The notes under the pieces were generated by a model. It had not been told where the DNA came from and ran no database searches. It saw nothing but the letters and a program-made list of their open reading frames with translations. The position numbers and the translations under genes were made by a program. DNA of 64,000 nt, taken from the NCBI RefSeq assembly GCF_014195535.1, contig NZ_JACIBY010000005.1, forward strand, positions 245,807 through 309,806, written 5' to 3'. Positions 1 to 10,500 of the stretch are shown one piece after another (the stretch's first letter is position 1; each line of letters starts with the position of its first letter). The stretch comes from Runella defluvii (GTDB taxonomy: Bacteria > Bacteroidota > Bacteroidia > Cytophagales > Spirosomataceae).

Positions 1-1
1 A

Positions 2-1846
2 ACCCTCCAAACTGGGGCATCGATTAGCAAACCCGTCATTCACGGTCTGCACAGCAATCGGGTCGTCATTATGAACAACGGCATTCGCCAAGAAGGCCAA
101 CAATGGGGCTCAGAACACGCGCCCGAAATCGACCCGTTTATTGCCAAACGCCTAACCGTCGTCAAAGGCGCAGCAGGCGTTCGCTACGGCTCTGACGCCA
201 TTGCGGGCGTTATTTTAGTTGAGCCCGACGAACTTCCAAAAAGCCCACGGCTGAGTGGCGAAGTGAATGCTGCGGCATTTTCCAACGGCCGCATTGGGGT
301 TGTGTCAGGTACATTGCAAGGAGGATTACCTCAGTGGAAAGGCTGGACATGGCGTATTCAAGGCACCCTCAAAAACGGTGGCAACATCCGCACTCCCGAC
401 TATTTTATGGCCAATACGGGCGTGCGAGAAAACAATTTTTCGGCCACAACAGGCTACCGAAGCAGCCGCTTTGGCGTTGAAGCATTTTTTAGCCAATTTG
501 TTAATAACATTGGCATTTTTTCGGGTTCACACATTGGGAGTACGTCCGATTTATTGAACGTCATCAAAAACGGCGAACCATTTATCAAAACGGGCTTCAC
601 CCGCAACATCGAACGCCCCAACCAGCTCATTCTCCATAACCTTCTTAAAGGAAAAGCATTCTATAATTTTAACGGCAACCGACTTAGCTGGACCGTCGGG
701 CGACAATTTAACCGTCGAGCCGAGTATGACTTGCACGGCCCGCAAGCGTCCACTAACCCCGCCCTCCTATTCCGCATCACTACCCTTACCAGCGACCTTG
801 TGCTTGACCACAAGCCACTTGGCAACGGTAAAATGAGTGGACAATTGGGGCTAAGTGGACTGTATCAGTACAATTTTACGGACGGGCGGCCACTGATTCC
901 TGATTTTGAGCAAACCAATATCGGCATTTTTGGGCTAGAACGTTGGGTATTTCAACACTGGGAATTGGAGGCTGGCGCTCGTTTTGATTGGCGTCAATTG
1001 GATGTTTTTCGCTTCGTTGGCACCACGCCTGACCCGCGACATCACTCATTTACTAATGGCTCGGGTACCGTTGGCGTAGTTTATACACCCGACGAAAAGT
1101 TGTCGTTTCGAGCCAATTTTGGAACAGCTTGGCGCCCCCCTACGCCCAATGAATTGTACAGCAAAGGCGTTCATCACGGAGCAGCTTCGTACGAAGAAGG
1201 CGACGAAACCCTTCGACCCGAAGTAGCTTACAACCTCATCGGAAGTGTGGAATACACTAGCCAACGTTTTAAGGGAGAATTGGGAATGTATCACAACCAA
1301 ATTTCCGATTTTATTTACCTAAAACCCCAAGCCGAACCCATTTTGACCATCCGTGGCGCGTTCCCCTATTTCAAATACACCCAAACCGACGCTACGTTTA
1401 CGGGTTTTGACCTTGATACTCAGTGGGATGTCATCCCAAAACGTTTTTCCCATAACTTAAAACTCTCTTATTTGCGCGCTTACGACCGCCGCGAGCAGGG
1501 TTATTTGGTGTTTATCCCAGCCAATCGCATCGAAAACGAACTGCGTTGGAGCGTTGGGAAAGTGTTTTCTTCCAAAGATACCTATCTGATGCTCAGTCAC
1601 CTTTGGGTGGACAAACAGCGCCGCGTACCGCCTAACAGTGATTTTATGGAACCGCCCTCGGCTTACCATTTGTGGAATATAAACATTGGTGGGATGCTGT
1701 CGCTCAAGGAATTATCGCAATTACATTGGACTTTTGCAGTTCAAAACGTCCTTAATACTTCGTACCGCGATTACCTCAATCGGTTTCGTTACTTTGCAAC
1801 CGAACAAGGCCGCAATGTCTCCCTGAAACTTCGCTATACGTTTTAA
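2..1846 (+). CDS. TonB-dependent outer-membrane receptor, 5' truncated by window edge
   Basis: The frame is open from base 2, so the signal peptide, TonB box and start of the plug lie outside the window. The visible N-terminal part is the plug: a 'GLHSNRVVIMNNG' segment, then 'VVKGAAGVRYGSDAIAG', the usual plug-to-barrel sequence. The remaining roughly 530 residues alternate short polar and aromatic strands and end in 'LRYTF', a terminal aromatic typical of outer-membrane barrels. The gene lies 96 bp upstream of a ZigA-type GTPase and a lipoprotein on the same strand, so a zinc or zinc-complex substrate is the best guess (inference from context). The family call is secure; the substrate is not. 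Confidence 0.9.
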   Translation, partial: TLQTGASISKPVIHGLHSNRVVIMNNGIRQEGQQWGSEHAPEIDPFIAKRLTVVKGAAGVRYGSDAIAGVILVEPDELPKSPRLSGEVNAAAFSNGRIGVVSGTLQGGLPQWKGWTWRIQGTLKNGGNIRTPDYFMANTGVRENNFSATTGYRSSRFGVEAFFSQFVNNIGIFSGSHIGSTSDLLNVIKNGEPFIKTGFTRNIERPNQLILHNLLKGKAFYNFNGNRLSWTVGRQFNRRAEYDLHGPQASTNPALLFRITTLTSDLVLDHKPLGNGKMSGQLGLSGLYQYNFTDGRPLIPDFEQTNIGIFGLERWVFQHWELEAGARFDWRQLDVFRFVGTTPDPRHHSFTNGSGTVGVVYTPDEKLSFRANFGTAWRPPTPNELYSKGVHHGAASYEEGDETLRPEVAYNLIGSVEYTSQRFKGELGMYHNQISDFIYLKPQAEPILTIRGAFPYFKYTQTDATFTGFDLDTQWDVIPKRFSHNLKLSYLRAYDRREQGYLVFIPANRIENELRWSVGKVFSSKDTYLMLSHLWVDKQRRVPPNSDFMEPPSAYHLWNINIGGMLSLKELSQLHWTFAVQNVLNTSYRDYLNRFRYFATEQGRNVSLKLRYTF

Positions 1847-1878
1847 GTCCTCCACAAAAAATTCTGCCTAAAAGTTAA

Positions 1879-1930
1879 TTGCAACATTGATGCAAATAAA
1901 AGTTTGACTACATTTGCAACACTATTGCAA
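1879..1930 (+). promoter_or_regulatory. zigA promoter overlapped by two inverted-repeat operators (Zur-like)
   Basis: A Bacteroidota-type promoter is visible: TTG at 1887-1889, a 19-bp spacer, and TACATTTG at 1909-1916. Two 17-bp inverted repeats overlap it. TTGCAACATTGATGCAA at 1879-1895 covers the -33 element, and TTGCAACACTATTGCAA at 1914-1930 covers the end of the -7 element and the expected start of transcription. Both have the form TTGCA-N7-TGCAA and their centres are 35 bp apart. The arrangement suits a dimeric repressor; Zur is inferred only from the downstream zinc-type gene. Confidence 0.6.
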
Positions 1931-1942
1931 AAACTCGCTTTA

Positions 1943-3157
1943 ATGATACAGAAAAAATTGCCCGTGACCGTGTTGTCAGGTTTTTTGGGGGCAGGAAAAA
2001 CCACCCTGCTCAACCACGTACTTCACAACAAAGAAGGACTTAAAGTCGCAGTCATTGTGAACGACATGAGTGAGGTCAACATTGACGCACAGCTGGTAGC
2101 GCGAGAAAATACCCTTTCGCGCACCGAAGAAAAACTCGTTGAGATGTCGAATGGCTGTATTTGTTGCACGCTCAGGGAAGATTTAATGGTAGAAGTAGAG
2201 CGACTGGCCCAAGAAAACCGTTTTGACTACCTACTCATTGAAAGTACAGGCATTTCTGAGCCTGTTCCCGTGGCGCAAACTTTCACGTTTGTGGACGAAG
2301 AAAACGGCATTGATTTGTCTAAATGGGCACAAATCGACAGCATGGTCACGGTGGTGGATGCCTTCAATTTTTCCAAAGATTTTGGTTCGGTGGACACCCT
2401 TCAAACACGCAAACTCAGTGAAGACCCACAAGATTATCGGACGATTGTCAACTTGTTGACCGACCAAATTGAGTTTGCCGACATCATTTTATTGAACAAA
2501 ACGGATTTGATTAGTAAACTACAACTGCAAGAGTTGACCGCTATCATCAAGTCCTTGAACCCTGTTGCGAAAATCATTCCAACGACTTTTGGCAAAGTGC
2601 CTCCTTCCACGATTCTCAATACGGGCCTCTTTGACTATGGCAAAGCCGAGCAATCAGCAGGCTGGATTCAAGAATTACAAAACACTGCCTCGGGCAAAGG
2701 CCACACCCCCGAAACCGAAGAGTACGGCATCAGTTCGTTTGTATTTCGAGACAAGCGTCCTTTCCATCCTGAGCGCTTTTGGAACTACCTTTCCAACGAT
2801 TGGCACGCAGGTATTATCCGCAGCAAAGGACTTTTTTGGTTAGCTTCTCGCCCCGACGAAGCCATCAACTGGAGCCAAGCAGGCGGCTCCCTCCGCGCCG
2901 AAAGCGCGGGAGTTTGGTGGTGCAGCATGCCTTTTAACCAGCGAATTCGGTATTCGGCTTACGTTTCAAATCAAAAGCTCATCGAAAGTAAATGGGATAA
3001 GCGTTTTGGCGACCGTCAAAACGAACTTGTGATTATTGGGCAAGATTTAAACCCCAAAGCCATTGAGCAAGAACTCATTGCCTGCCTTTGTACCGAAGCA
3101 GAAATCAAGAAAATGGAAGCCAACGAACGTTTTTTTGACCCATTCCCCGTCTTATAA
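1943..3157 (+). CDS. zigA: ZigA-type zinc metallochaperone GTPase (COG0523/CobW family)
   Basis: This is a G3E-family P-loop GTPase of 404 residues. Visible motifs are Walker [10 protein letters not shown] (residues 13-21), the metal-binding CxCC at C72-x-C74-C75 (NGCICC), NKTD for guanine recognition, and a C-terminal CobW_C domain with '[13 protein letters not shown]'. COG0523 proteins are thought to deliver zinc to client metalloenzymes when zinc is scarce; the ZigA subfamily call rests on the long N-terminal match pattern '[20 protein letters not shown]'. A TTG 13 codons upstream is open, but it lies within the predicted promoter, so ATG 1943 is chosen. Tandem inverted repeats over the promoter suggest metal-dependent repression. 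A lipoprotein gene follows after 27 bp. Confidence 0.9.
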   Translation: MIQKKLPVTVLSGFLGAGKTTLLNHVLHNKEGLKVAVIVNDMSEVNIDAQLVARENTLSRTEEKLVEMSNGCICCTLREDLMVEVERLAQENRFDYLLIESTGISEPVPVAQTFTFVDEENGIDLSKWAQIDSMVTVVDAFNFSKDFGSVDTLQTRKLSEDPQDYRTIVNLLTDQIEFADIILLNKTDLISKLQLQELTAIIKSLNPVAKIIPTTFGKVPPSTILNTGLFDYGKAEQSAGWIQELQNTASGKGHTPETEEYGISSFVFRDKRPFHPERFWNYLSNDWHAGIIRSKGLFWLASRPDEAINWSQAGGSLRAESAGVWWCSMPFNQRIRYSAYVSNQKLIESKWDKRFGDRQNELVIIGQDLNPKAIEQELIACLCTEAEIKKMEANERFFDPFPVL

Positions 3158-3184
3158 TTTTTCATTCAACATATCCATCAAACT

Positions 3185-3745
3185 ATGTCACTTTTTCACA
3201 CCCGACTCATCATTTTGTTAGGTTTAGTTGTAACCCTTGGAAGTTGCAAAAAAGAAGAGCCCGCTCCCGAGGACGAAAACGAGTTAATTACCACCGTACG
3301 GTTGAAATTTACCGAAAATGGAACGACCACAACTCAAACTTTTGAGTGGAAAGATTTGGACGGCGACGGTGGTGCTGCCCCTACCATCAGCGCTATTTCT
3401 TTACGCCCAAGCCGCACTTACAAACTTGAGGTAGAATTTTTAAATGAAAGTGTATCTCCAGCAGAAAGCATTAATAGCGAGATTTTGGAAGAAGCAGATG
3501 AGCACTTAGTCGTAGTAACCCCTAGTGCGTCTAGCTTATTTACTTATACCGCTACTGATAAAGACAGCCGCAGCCTACCCATTGGATTGGCAGGGACATT
3601 GGTCACAGGAACAGCCAGCACAGGTACGATCAAAGTACAGCTTCGCCACCAACCGCCAGTCAATGGTCAACCCGTCAAAAATGGTACTGTTACTCCTGGT
3701 AGCGACGACGCCAACGTTACTTTTCCTTTGACACTCGTTCCTTAA
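3185..3745 (+). CDS. Surface-type lipoprotein linked to the zinc locus
   Basis: This 186-residue protein has a short signal peptide ending in the lipobox LGSC (Cys21). The next residues, KKEEPAPEDENE, are rich in Lys/Glu/Asp, resembling the lipoprotein export signal that sends Bacteroidota lipoproteins to the cell surface. The rest is probably a beta-sandwich, with no catalytic motif that I recognise. It starts 27 bp after zigA and is probably cotranscribed with it. A role as surface partner of the TonB receptor is inferred from position only. It contains no His-rich stretch, so direct zinc binding is not evident. Confidence 0.75.
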   Translation: MSLFHTRLIILLGLVVTLGSCKKEEPAPEDENELITTVRLKFTENGTTTTQTFEWKDLDGDGGAAPTISAISLRPSRTYKLEVEFLNESVSPAESINSEILEEADEHLVVVTPSASSLFTYTATDKDSRSLPIGLAGTLVTGTASTGTIKVQLRHQPPVNGQPVKNGTVTPGSDDANVTFPLTLVP

Positions 3746-3831
3746 AGCGCCCAGTCAATTCAGAAAACCTCTGAGGAAGGGGTGTATCTAAAAAAAAGCA
3801 CCAAAGTAACTGAAAATCGCTTATTTATTAG

Positions 3832-3839
3832 TACTTTTG
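3832..3839 (+). promoter_or_regulatory. -7 element of a Bacteroidota promoter for queA
   Basis: TACTTTTG followed by CGG fits the TAnnTTTG consensus, 42 bp before the queA start. No good TTG is seen at the expected -33 distance, so this is a weak to moderate call. Confidence 0.4.
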
Positions 3840-3881
3840 CGGTCTTAATTTTTTGAGGTGTCTTTTAGATAAGAAAGATAT

Positions 3882-4925
3882 ATGAAACTGTCCGAGTTCA
3901 AGTTTGACCTTCCTCAGAGCCTTGTTGCGCTCTATCCAGCCGATCGTGGCGACTCCCGCTTAATGGTGGTAAATCGTCAAACTAAGAAAATTGAACATAA
4001 AAAATTTTCCGAAATTATAGATTACTTCAGCGAAGGCGACGTGATGGTTGTCAACGATACCAAAGTTTTCCCTGCTCGTTTGTACGGACAAAAGGAAAAA
4101 ACAGGTGCTAAAATCGAGGTATTTCTGTTGCGTGAGCTTAACCGCGAAATGCGCCTTTGGGACGTATTGGTGGATCCCGCACGTAAAATTCGGGTAGGGA
4201 ACAAATTGTATTTTGGCGATAGCGATTTGGTAGCAGAAGTCATTGACAACACTACTTCGCGCGGCCGTACAATTCGTTTCTTGTATGATGGCAACCACGA
4301 CGAGCTCATGCGCGCCATCGACGAACTAGGCGAAACTCCCCTGCCGCGCGACATCAAGCGCAAGGTAGAAGATGCCGACCGTGAGCGTTATCAAACCATC
4401 TTTGCCCAACACGTAGGTGCCGTAGCTGCCCCTACCGCTGGAATGCACTTTACAAAGGTGATTCAGCGCCGCATGGAAATCAAGGGGATTAATTTCGCTC
4501 CTATCACCTTGCACGTGGGCGTGGGTACTTTCCGCCAAGTGGATGTAGAAGATTTGACAAAGCACAAAACCGACTCAGAAAATTATGCCATTTCTGAGCC
4601 TAGTACAGCGATTATCAACAACGCATTGGACAACAAAAAGAAAGTGTGTGCCATTGGAACCACTTCTCTCAAGGCCCTTGAATCTTCGGTATCAGCCAAC
4701 AATCGCGTTAAGCCATTTGTGGGATGGACGGATAAATTTATTTTCCCTCCATACGATTTCAAGATTTCAAACGCGCTATTGACCAACTTCCACTTGCCTG
4801 AGTCAATTCTATTGATGATGACTTGTGCATTTGGTGGGCATGAGCTAATCATGGAAGCTTACGATGTCGCTATCAAAGAAAAATACAAATTTTTCAGCTA
4901 CGGTGACGCCATGCTGATCATCTAA
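3882..4925 (+). CDS. queA: S-adenosylmethionine:tRNA ribosyltransferase-isomerase
   Basis: This full-length QueA (347 residues) moves the ribosyl part of SAM onto preQ1 at the wobble position of tRNAs with GUN anticodons, the penultimate step of queuosine synthesis. The N-terminus '[20 protein letters not shown]', '[13 protein letters not shown]', 'APTAGMHFT' and '[11 protein letters not shown]' are characteristic blocks. It is followed after only 4 bp by ispD, so the two are probably cotranscribed although their pathways are unrelated. Confidence 0.96.
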   Translation: MKLSEFKFDLPQSLVALYPADRGDSRLMVVNRQTKKIEHKKFSEIIDYFSEGDVMVVNDTKVFPARLYGQKEKTGAKIEVFLLRELNREMRLWDVLVDPARKIRVGNKLYFGDSDLVAEVIDNTTSRGRTIRFLYDGNHDELMRAIDELGETPLPRDIKRKVEDADRERYQTIFAQHVGAVAAPTAGMHFTKVIQRRMEIKGINFAPITLHVGVGTFRQVDVEDLTKHKTDSENYAISEPSTAIINNALDNKKKVCAIGTTSLKALESSVSANNRVKPFVGWTDKFIFPPYDFKISNALLTNFHLPESILLMMTCAFGGHELIMEAYDVAIKEKYKFFSYGDAMLII

Positions 4926-4929
4926 GCAA

Positions 4930-5607
4930 ATGACAAAATTTGCCATTATCGTCGCTGGGGGAAGCGGAACACGCATGGGGAAAAAGATGCCAAAGCAATT
5001 TATTGAAATTGGCGGAAAACCCATTTTAATGCACACCATTGAGAAATTTCTTTCGTATGATTTCTCTTTGCAGCTCATTCTGGTTCTCCCAGCCAGCGAA
5101 ATGCAAGCTTGGTACGCCCTCTGCGACAAGCACGAATTTTACCCTCCGATTGTCACCGTTACTGGCGGTGGTACCCGTTTCCAATCGGTCAAAAACGGAC
5201 TTCAACGCATCAGCACAAAAGAAGGACTCGTCGCTGTTCATGACGGAGTTCGTCCGTTTGTTACCCCCGAAATCATTGCCAAAGGATTTGAGGTTGCCGC
5301 CGAAAAAGGCGCTGCCGTAACGAGCGTTCCGCTCAAAGATTCTCTCCGATTTGTGGCCGAAGACGGCAGCAACCAATCAGCCGAGCGCGCTTCTTACCAG
5401 CTCGTTCAAACGCCCCAAACTTTCCGACTCGACTGGATGCGACCAGCATTTGACGCTCCCGAGCAGCCTTTCTTTACCGACTGTGCCAGCGTGCTCAACT
5501 TTGCGGGCCGTGAAGTGACCCTCATCGACGGTGCCTACGAAAATATTAAAATCACAACGCCCGAAGATATCCTTTGGGCAGAGGCTTTTTTAGGTTCTCA
5601 TCACTAA
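4930..5607 (+). CDS. ispD: 2-C-methyl-D-erythritol 4-phosphate cytidylyltransferase
   Basis: IspD couples MEP to CTP, giving CDP-ME in the non-mevalonate isoprenoid pathway. The 225-residue length is normal. The N-terminal nucleotide-binding motif 'AGGSGTRMGKKMPKQF' and 'VHDGVRPFV' in the middle are diagnostic. It lies between queA (4 bp upstream) and meaB (15 bp downstream) in a tight three-gene run. Confidence 0.95.
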   Translation: MTKFAIIVAGGSGTRMGKKMPKQFIEIGGKPILMHTIEKFLSYDFSLQLILVLPASEMQAWYALCDKHEFYPPIVTVTGGGTRFQSVKNGLQRISTKEGLVAVHDGVRPFVTPEIIAKGFEVAAEKGAAVTSVPLKDSLRFVAEDGSNQSAERASYQLVQTPQTFRLDWMRPAFDAPEQPFFTDCASVLNFAGREVTLIDGAYENIKITTPEDILWAEAFLGSHH

Positions 5608-5622
5608 CTAAAAGTCACTCCC

Positions 5623-6615
5623 TTGCGACATCGTCTTTCAGTTCAGGCTTATGTTGAAGGCGTTCTTTCGGGCAACCGAATGGTTTTAAGTCGTGCCATT
5701 ACCCTCATCGAAAGTCAGCTTCCTTCCGACAAAGAACTAGCGCAGCAAGTTTTAGAGCTCATTTTACCGCATACTGGGCGTTCTGTTCGCATTGGGATTA
5801 CGGGGGTGCCAGGTGTTGGAAAAAGCACGTTTATTGAAGCTTTTGGAAAAAAAATAACGGGTCTTGGCAAACGACTAGCGGTTTTGGCCATTGACCCCAC
5901 CAGCCAACGCTCCAAGGGAAGTATCATGGGCGATAAAACCCGCATGGAGGAGCTTTCCCACGACCCTTTGGCCTACATTCGCCCTTCTCCTTCAAGTGGT
6001 TCGCTGGGGGGAGTTGCCAACAAAACCCGCGAAACGATGCTCTTGTGCGAAGCTGCTGGCTTTGAAGTAATTTTTATCGAAACCGTGGGCGTGGGCCAAT
6101 CGGAAACTTTGGTCAAAGGCATGGTTGATTTTTTCCTCTTGTTGATGCTGGCGGGCGCAGGTGATGAACTTCAAGGCATCAAAAAAGGAATTATGGAAAT
6201 GGCCGATGCCGTTGTCATCACCAAAGCCGACGGCACCAATCAGCCTGCTACCCAAAGAGCAGTAGTTGAATACCAAAATGCACTTCACTTGTTTCCCCCC
6301 ACCGAAAATGGATGGTATCCACAGGTAAAAACCTGTTCAGCCCTCGAAAATAGGGGCTTGGATGCTATTTGGACGATGATTAAGGAATTTACGCAGCAGG
6401 TACAACAAAACGGTTTTTTCCACCGAAATCGTCAGCAGCAAAGCCTTGAATGGATGCACAGCCTCATTCGCTATGCCTTAGAAGAGCAGTTTTATCAGCA
6501 CCCCAAAGTTCTCCAGCAACTTCGCGAGATGGAGGCACAGGTAGAAAACGAAAAATGGCTGCCTATTAAAGCAGCCACCTATCTATTAGAGATTTTTAAA
6601 AACTTCCCTAGTTAA
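5623..6615 (+). CDS. meaB: MeaB/ArgK-type G3E GTPase, methylmalonyl-CoA mutase chaperone
   Basis: MeaB proteins gate cofactor loading and protect methylmalonyl-CoA mutase. The 330-residue protein has the family start 'YVEGVLSGNRMVLSRAITL', Walker A GVPGVGKST, the DPTSQRSKGSIMGDKTRM switch block and a VITKADG motif. The start must be the TTG at 5623: an in-frame stop (the ispD TAA) is 18 bp upstream, and the first ATG would remove the conserved N-terminus. No mutase subunit gene is in the window. The 3' end overlaps the convergent secreted-protein gene by 8 bp. Confidence 0.92.
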   Translation: MRHRLSVQAYVEGVLSGNRMVLSRAITLIESQLPSDKELAQQVLELILPHTGRSVRIGITGVPGVGKSTFIEAFGKKITGLGKRLAVLAIDPTSQRSKGSIMGDKTRMEELSHDPLAYIRPSPSSGSLGGVANKTRETMLLCEAAGFEVIFIETVGVGQSETLVKGMVDFFLLLMLAGAGDELQGIKKGIMEMADAVVITKADGTNQPATQRAVVEYQNALHLFPPTENGWYPQVKTCSALENRGLDAIWTMIKEFTQQVQQNGFFHRNRQQQSLEWMHSLIRYALEEQFYQHPKVLQQLREMEAQVENEKWLPIKAATYLLEIFKNFPS

Positions 6616-7501
6616 TAATTCGGAAAGTTATGGGTACACACTTAACATTTGAGCAGTCGGTGCCAGTACTTTGAATCGTGACAGTCGCTGTGCCTTGCCC
6701 TGTACCAGCCCCACAACTACCTGTAACACTTTGTACCGTGTAAGTCGTTGTATTGGTTGGAGTGACTGTTACGGTCTTGCTAGGCTCTTGTTGTGTCAGT
6801 GTTACTGAAATTCCACCGTTTAACGCTACCGTCGCTGGTAATACGCTATTTTGAGATGCAACAGTCAAAGTAGAGCTTCCTCCCGCTGGAATTGTTCCTC
6901 CTCCCGACAACAACACAGTAGGCGTAGCTGGGCATTGGTTAGTGATAGGCGTCAACGCTCCTTGCGACACTTGTCTTGTCAACGACATATTGTTTTGTGG
7001 ATCAGCAGGATCAGGATATGCCATTGTCACGACCGTTGACGGATTGCTTGAACTCACCGAAATACTATAACATTTGCTGGTATTTCCTGCGGTACTAAAT
7101 GCCAAACACGCCACCGTTTTCCAATTGGTATCCACCGTTGTTCCTTCTCCATTCACCCCGTTATTTACGATGTTAATACTTAATGCACTGGTGGGATCTC
7201 CTGGCGTCCGGGTCATTCCAAGCAACGAATAGGTTCCTCCACTAAATACTCCCCGACTTCTGTAAACGGGGTTACTCAACTGGTTTGTGGGATACGTCAA
7301 CAAAATATTGGCATTTCCCATCACAAAGGCACTGTCGGCAGAAGTAGAACGGATTTCTACGCACATCGTCACCGAATCTTTGGCGCAGTTATAACTCCCT
7401 GGAACAAGCCTCACTTCATAACGTCCTTGGGCCTTGGCAAAAGTTGCACTCATCAATAGCGCCCCGACAACTAAAAAAGATAGAAGATTAAACTTTTTCA
7501 T
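6608..7501 (-). CDS. Secreted protein, possible cohesin-like N-terminal domain
   Basis: A signal peptide ends around 'ATFAKAQ' (residue 25). Residues about 26-165 form one domain with 'VEIRSTSADSAFVMGNANI' and 'LTYPTNQLSNP', a pattern that resembles cohesin-type beta-sandwiches. Residues about 190-280 form an Ig-like domain with 'TNTTTYTV'. There are six or more cysteines, and no catalytic residues can be recognised. It lies 78 bp downstream of the large metalloprotease gene on the same strand, whose C-terminus is dockerin-like, so the two products might bind each other. The domain assignment is my inference and is not certain. Confidence 0.65.
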   Translation of the reverse strand: MKKFNLLSFLVVGALLMSATFAKAQGRYEVRLVPGSYNCAKDSVTMCVEIRSTSADSAFVMGNANILLTYPTNQLSNPVYRSRGVFSGGTYSLLGMTRTPGDPTSALSINIVNNGVNGEGTTVDTNWKTVACLAFSTAGNTSKCYSISVSSSNPSTVVTMAYPDPADPQNNMSLTRQVSQGALTPITNQCPATPTVLLSGGGTIPAGGSSTLTVASQNSVLPATVALNGGISVTLTQQEPSKTVTVTPTNTTTYTVQSVTGSCGAGTGQGTATVTIQSTGTDCSNVKCVPITFRIIN

Positions 7502-7579
7502 ATTTTCCGAATAATTGGTTCGATTTTTGTTAAAGCCCTTAACAGCCTGCCACTTATATTGCGCAATTAATATGCCGGT

Positions 7580-10500
7580 TTAGAAACTTACGCCTGAAAA
7601 TTTTCCGTTGTTTTTCCGCCAAAGAATGTCGTCATTGGCATTTACTTCTCCATCTAAATTATAATCAGTCAGTAAATAGCGTGCAAATTTCCCGTTGTCC
7701 AAGCGCCACGTACTTGAGTCATTGGCATTGATTTCAGAAAAAGAGGATTTGTTTGAATCTCCCGCAAACAAGCAGTGAATAGCTCCAACCTGCATCTGCC
7801 CCGACGCAGGTGCATTGGAAGGAATATAGGACTGTTGCTGAGTAAAATCGTACGTAATTTTATTGCTTGCAATGGCTACAGGTGTATGAGACGCCGCCCC
7901 AACGTGTGTTCGGTGTTCTACCAGTACATAATAAGACTGCGACGTGGACAAAGTAGGACAAGCCGCTACCAAGGTCACATTACCATTTTTACGGAGTAAA
8001 CCCGCAGTGCGATAGACCATCGAGGAGGCATTGGTTACATCCGTTCGTAGTGAAATCAGCACCCAATCTACCACATCGCTGTCGTACGAACTTACCGTCT
8101 CGGTGCCCAAATAATTCCAAGGGGCTGTTTTATAAGGCTGACCAGCAGGAGTTGCTACGCCAAAGGGGCTTACGGGTGTTTGGCCAGGCAATAGTCCTTG
8201 TTGGTTGAGCGTCGTTGACATTTCGGTACTTCCCCAAACGCCTTCCATGTATATTTTTATGGTTGGGCACGCCACAGAGGTTGACGTAGAAATAACGTTA
8301 ACAACGATGGTTGCTCGTGGGCTTTCACACGTATTTACCGTTTGGGATACGTAATAGTTGGTTGCTCCCACTGTTGCCGTCGATGGTGTGGGGGCTGTCG
8401 TATTGGATGTTCCTCCCGTTGGGACGGTGTACCATTTTAAAGACGTACCCGTAGCGGTTAATGGGCTTGCTGTTTGTCCTTGCGTATAGTTAATTGGCGA
8501 CGTAGCTGTAGGAGCAGCAGGCGTAGCCGTCACATTCCCATCAATTTTAGTACGGCCACTTTCGCAACCACTTACCGTTTGAGATACCCAATAACTGGTT
8601 ATGCCTGCGGTTGTCGTTGAAGGCGTCGGTGCCGTAGCGTTGCCTGTTCCGCCCGTCGCTGCGGTGTACCACAGCAAATTACTGCCCGTGGCTGTCAATG
8701 CTACCGCCGTTTGATTTTGGCAATAGTTAATCAGTGTCGTCGCGGTGGGAGCGCTTGGTGTAGCCGTAACATTCACATCAATTTTTGCTCGGGTACTACT
8801 ACCACAACTGCCTAATGTCTGAGATACCCAATAACTGGTTCCGCCTGCGGTCGTCGTTGAAGGCGTCGGGGCTGTGGCGTTGCCTGTTCCGCCCGTCGCT
8901 GCGGTGTACCACAGCAAATTACTGCCCGTGGCCGTCAGCGCTACCGCCGTTTGGTTTTGACAATAATTCACAGGAGTTGTTACCGAAGGCGGGGGTGGAG
9001 TAGAACTCACAATAACGTCAATTTTTGTGCGATTACTTTCGCAGCTACTTACCGTTTGAGATACCCAATAACTGGTGGTGCCCACTGTCGTCGTTGATGG
9101 GGTTGGCGCAGTCGAATTGCCTGACCCACCCGTCGCGGCGGTGTACCACAGCAAATTACTACCCGTGGCCGTCAGCGCTACCGCCGTTTGATTTTGGCAA
9201 TAGTTAATCGTCGTCGTCGCGGCAGGAGCGCTTGGCGTGGCCGTGACAATAACGTCAATTTTTGTACGACTACTTTCGCAGCTACTTACCGTTTGAGACA
9301 CCCAATAACTGGTGGTGCCCGCTGTCGTCGTTGATGGGGTTGGCGCAGTTGAATTTCCTGGCCCGCCCGTCGCGGCGGTGTACCACAGCAAATTATTGCC
9401 CGTGGCCGTCAGCGCTACCGCCGTTTGATTTTGGCAATAATTAATCGTCGTTGTCGCGGCAGGAGCACTTGGCGTAGCCGTGACAATAACATCAATTTTT
9501 GTACGACTACTTTCGCAACTACTTACCGTTTGAGATACCCAATAACTAGTGGTACCGGCTGACGTCGTTGATGGGGTTGGCGCAGTTGAATTTCCTGACC
9601 CACCCGTCGCGGCGGTGTACCACAATAAATTACTGCCCGTGGCCGTCAGTGCTACCGCCGTTTGGTTTTGACAATAATTAATCGTCGTTGTCGCGGCAGG
9701 AGCGCTTGGCGTGGCCGTGACAATGACGTCAATTTTTGTGCGACTACTTTGGCAGCCACTTACCGTTTGAGACACCCAATGACTGGTAGTACCAACTGTC
9801 GTGGTAGAAGGAATCGGGGCTGTCGCGTTGCCTGGCCCGCCCGTCGCTGCGGTGTACCACAACAAATTACTTCCCGTGGCCGTCAGCGCTACCGCCGTTT
9901 GGTTTTGGCAATAATTAATCGGTGTAGTTGCGGCGGGGGCGCTTGGAATGCTATTGATGGTAAAAGTTGCGCTGTTTGAACCCGTTACGCTCGGCGAAAC
10001 AGAATTGACGCGAACTCTGTAGCCTGTTCCACTTAACGTTCCAGCAGGAATGGTCGCGGTCAATGGACTACTTGTTCCCGTTGTTGGAATATCAACAAAA
10101 TTATTTCCAGCCGCATCCGACAACTGAACGACGTACGAAGTAGAGGTTAAATTGGCCGTTGTGAAACTAACACTGATGCTTTGACCAGCACATACGGTAC
10201 TCGGCGTGACGCTACCCGTTGTAATAGAAGGTGGCGACGCCCCTGAGACAATTAAGCTATAATCTTCAGCTTCTCCATAATTTAGGTTAATGCAAGGATC
10301 GGTGACTGCACTACCCGACCCCGAGTTATAACTTGACCGTACCCGCATTCGTACCATTCCGCTTGCCGTCACTGGAATGGTAAAAGAGTTGGTCGCCGTA
10401 GGATTCATCCTTGTCGAAGAAATATCCGTACTTTGATACACCTTCTCGGACGCCTCAAAAACTCCATCTTGGTCATAGTCAAGCCATATGGTAATGTGTT

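Noticed and set aside
1904-1942. TTG start for zigA
   Set aside because: The TTG lies before the -7 element of the predicted promoter, so it would not be transcribed from it; ATG 1943 gives the normal N-terminus.
8785-9979. Series of 60-105 codon plus-strand frames
   Set aside because: They are antisense shadows of the Ig-like repeats and recur with the same period.
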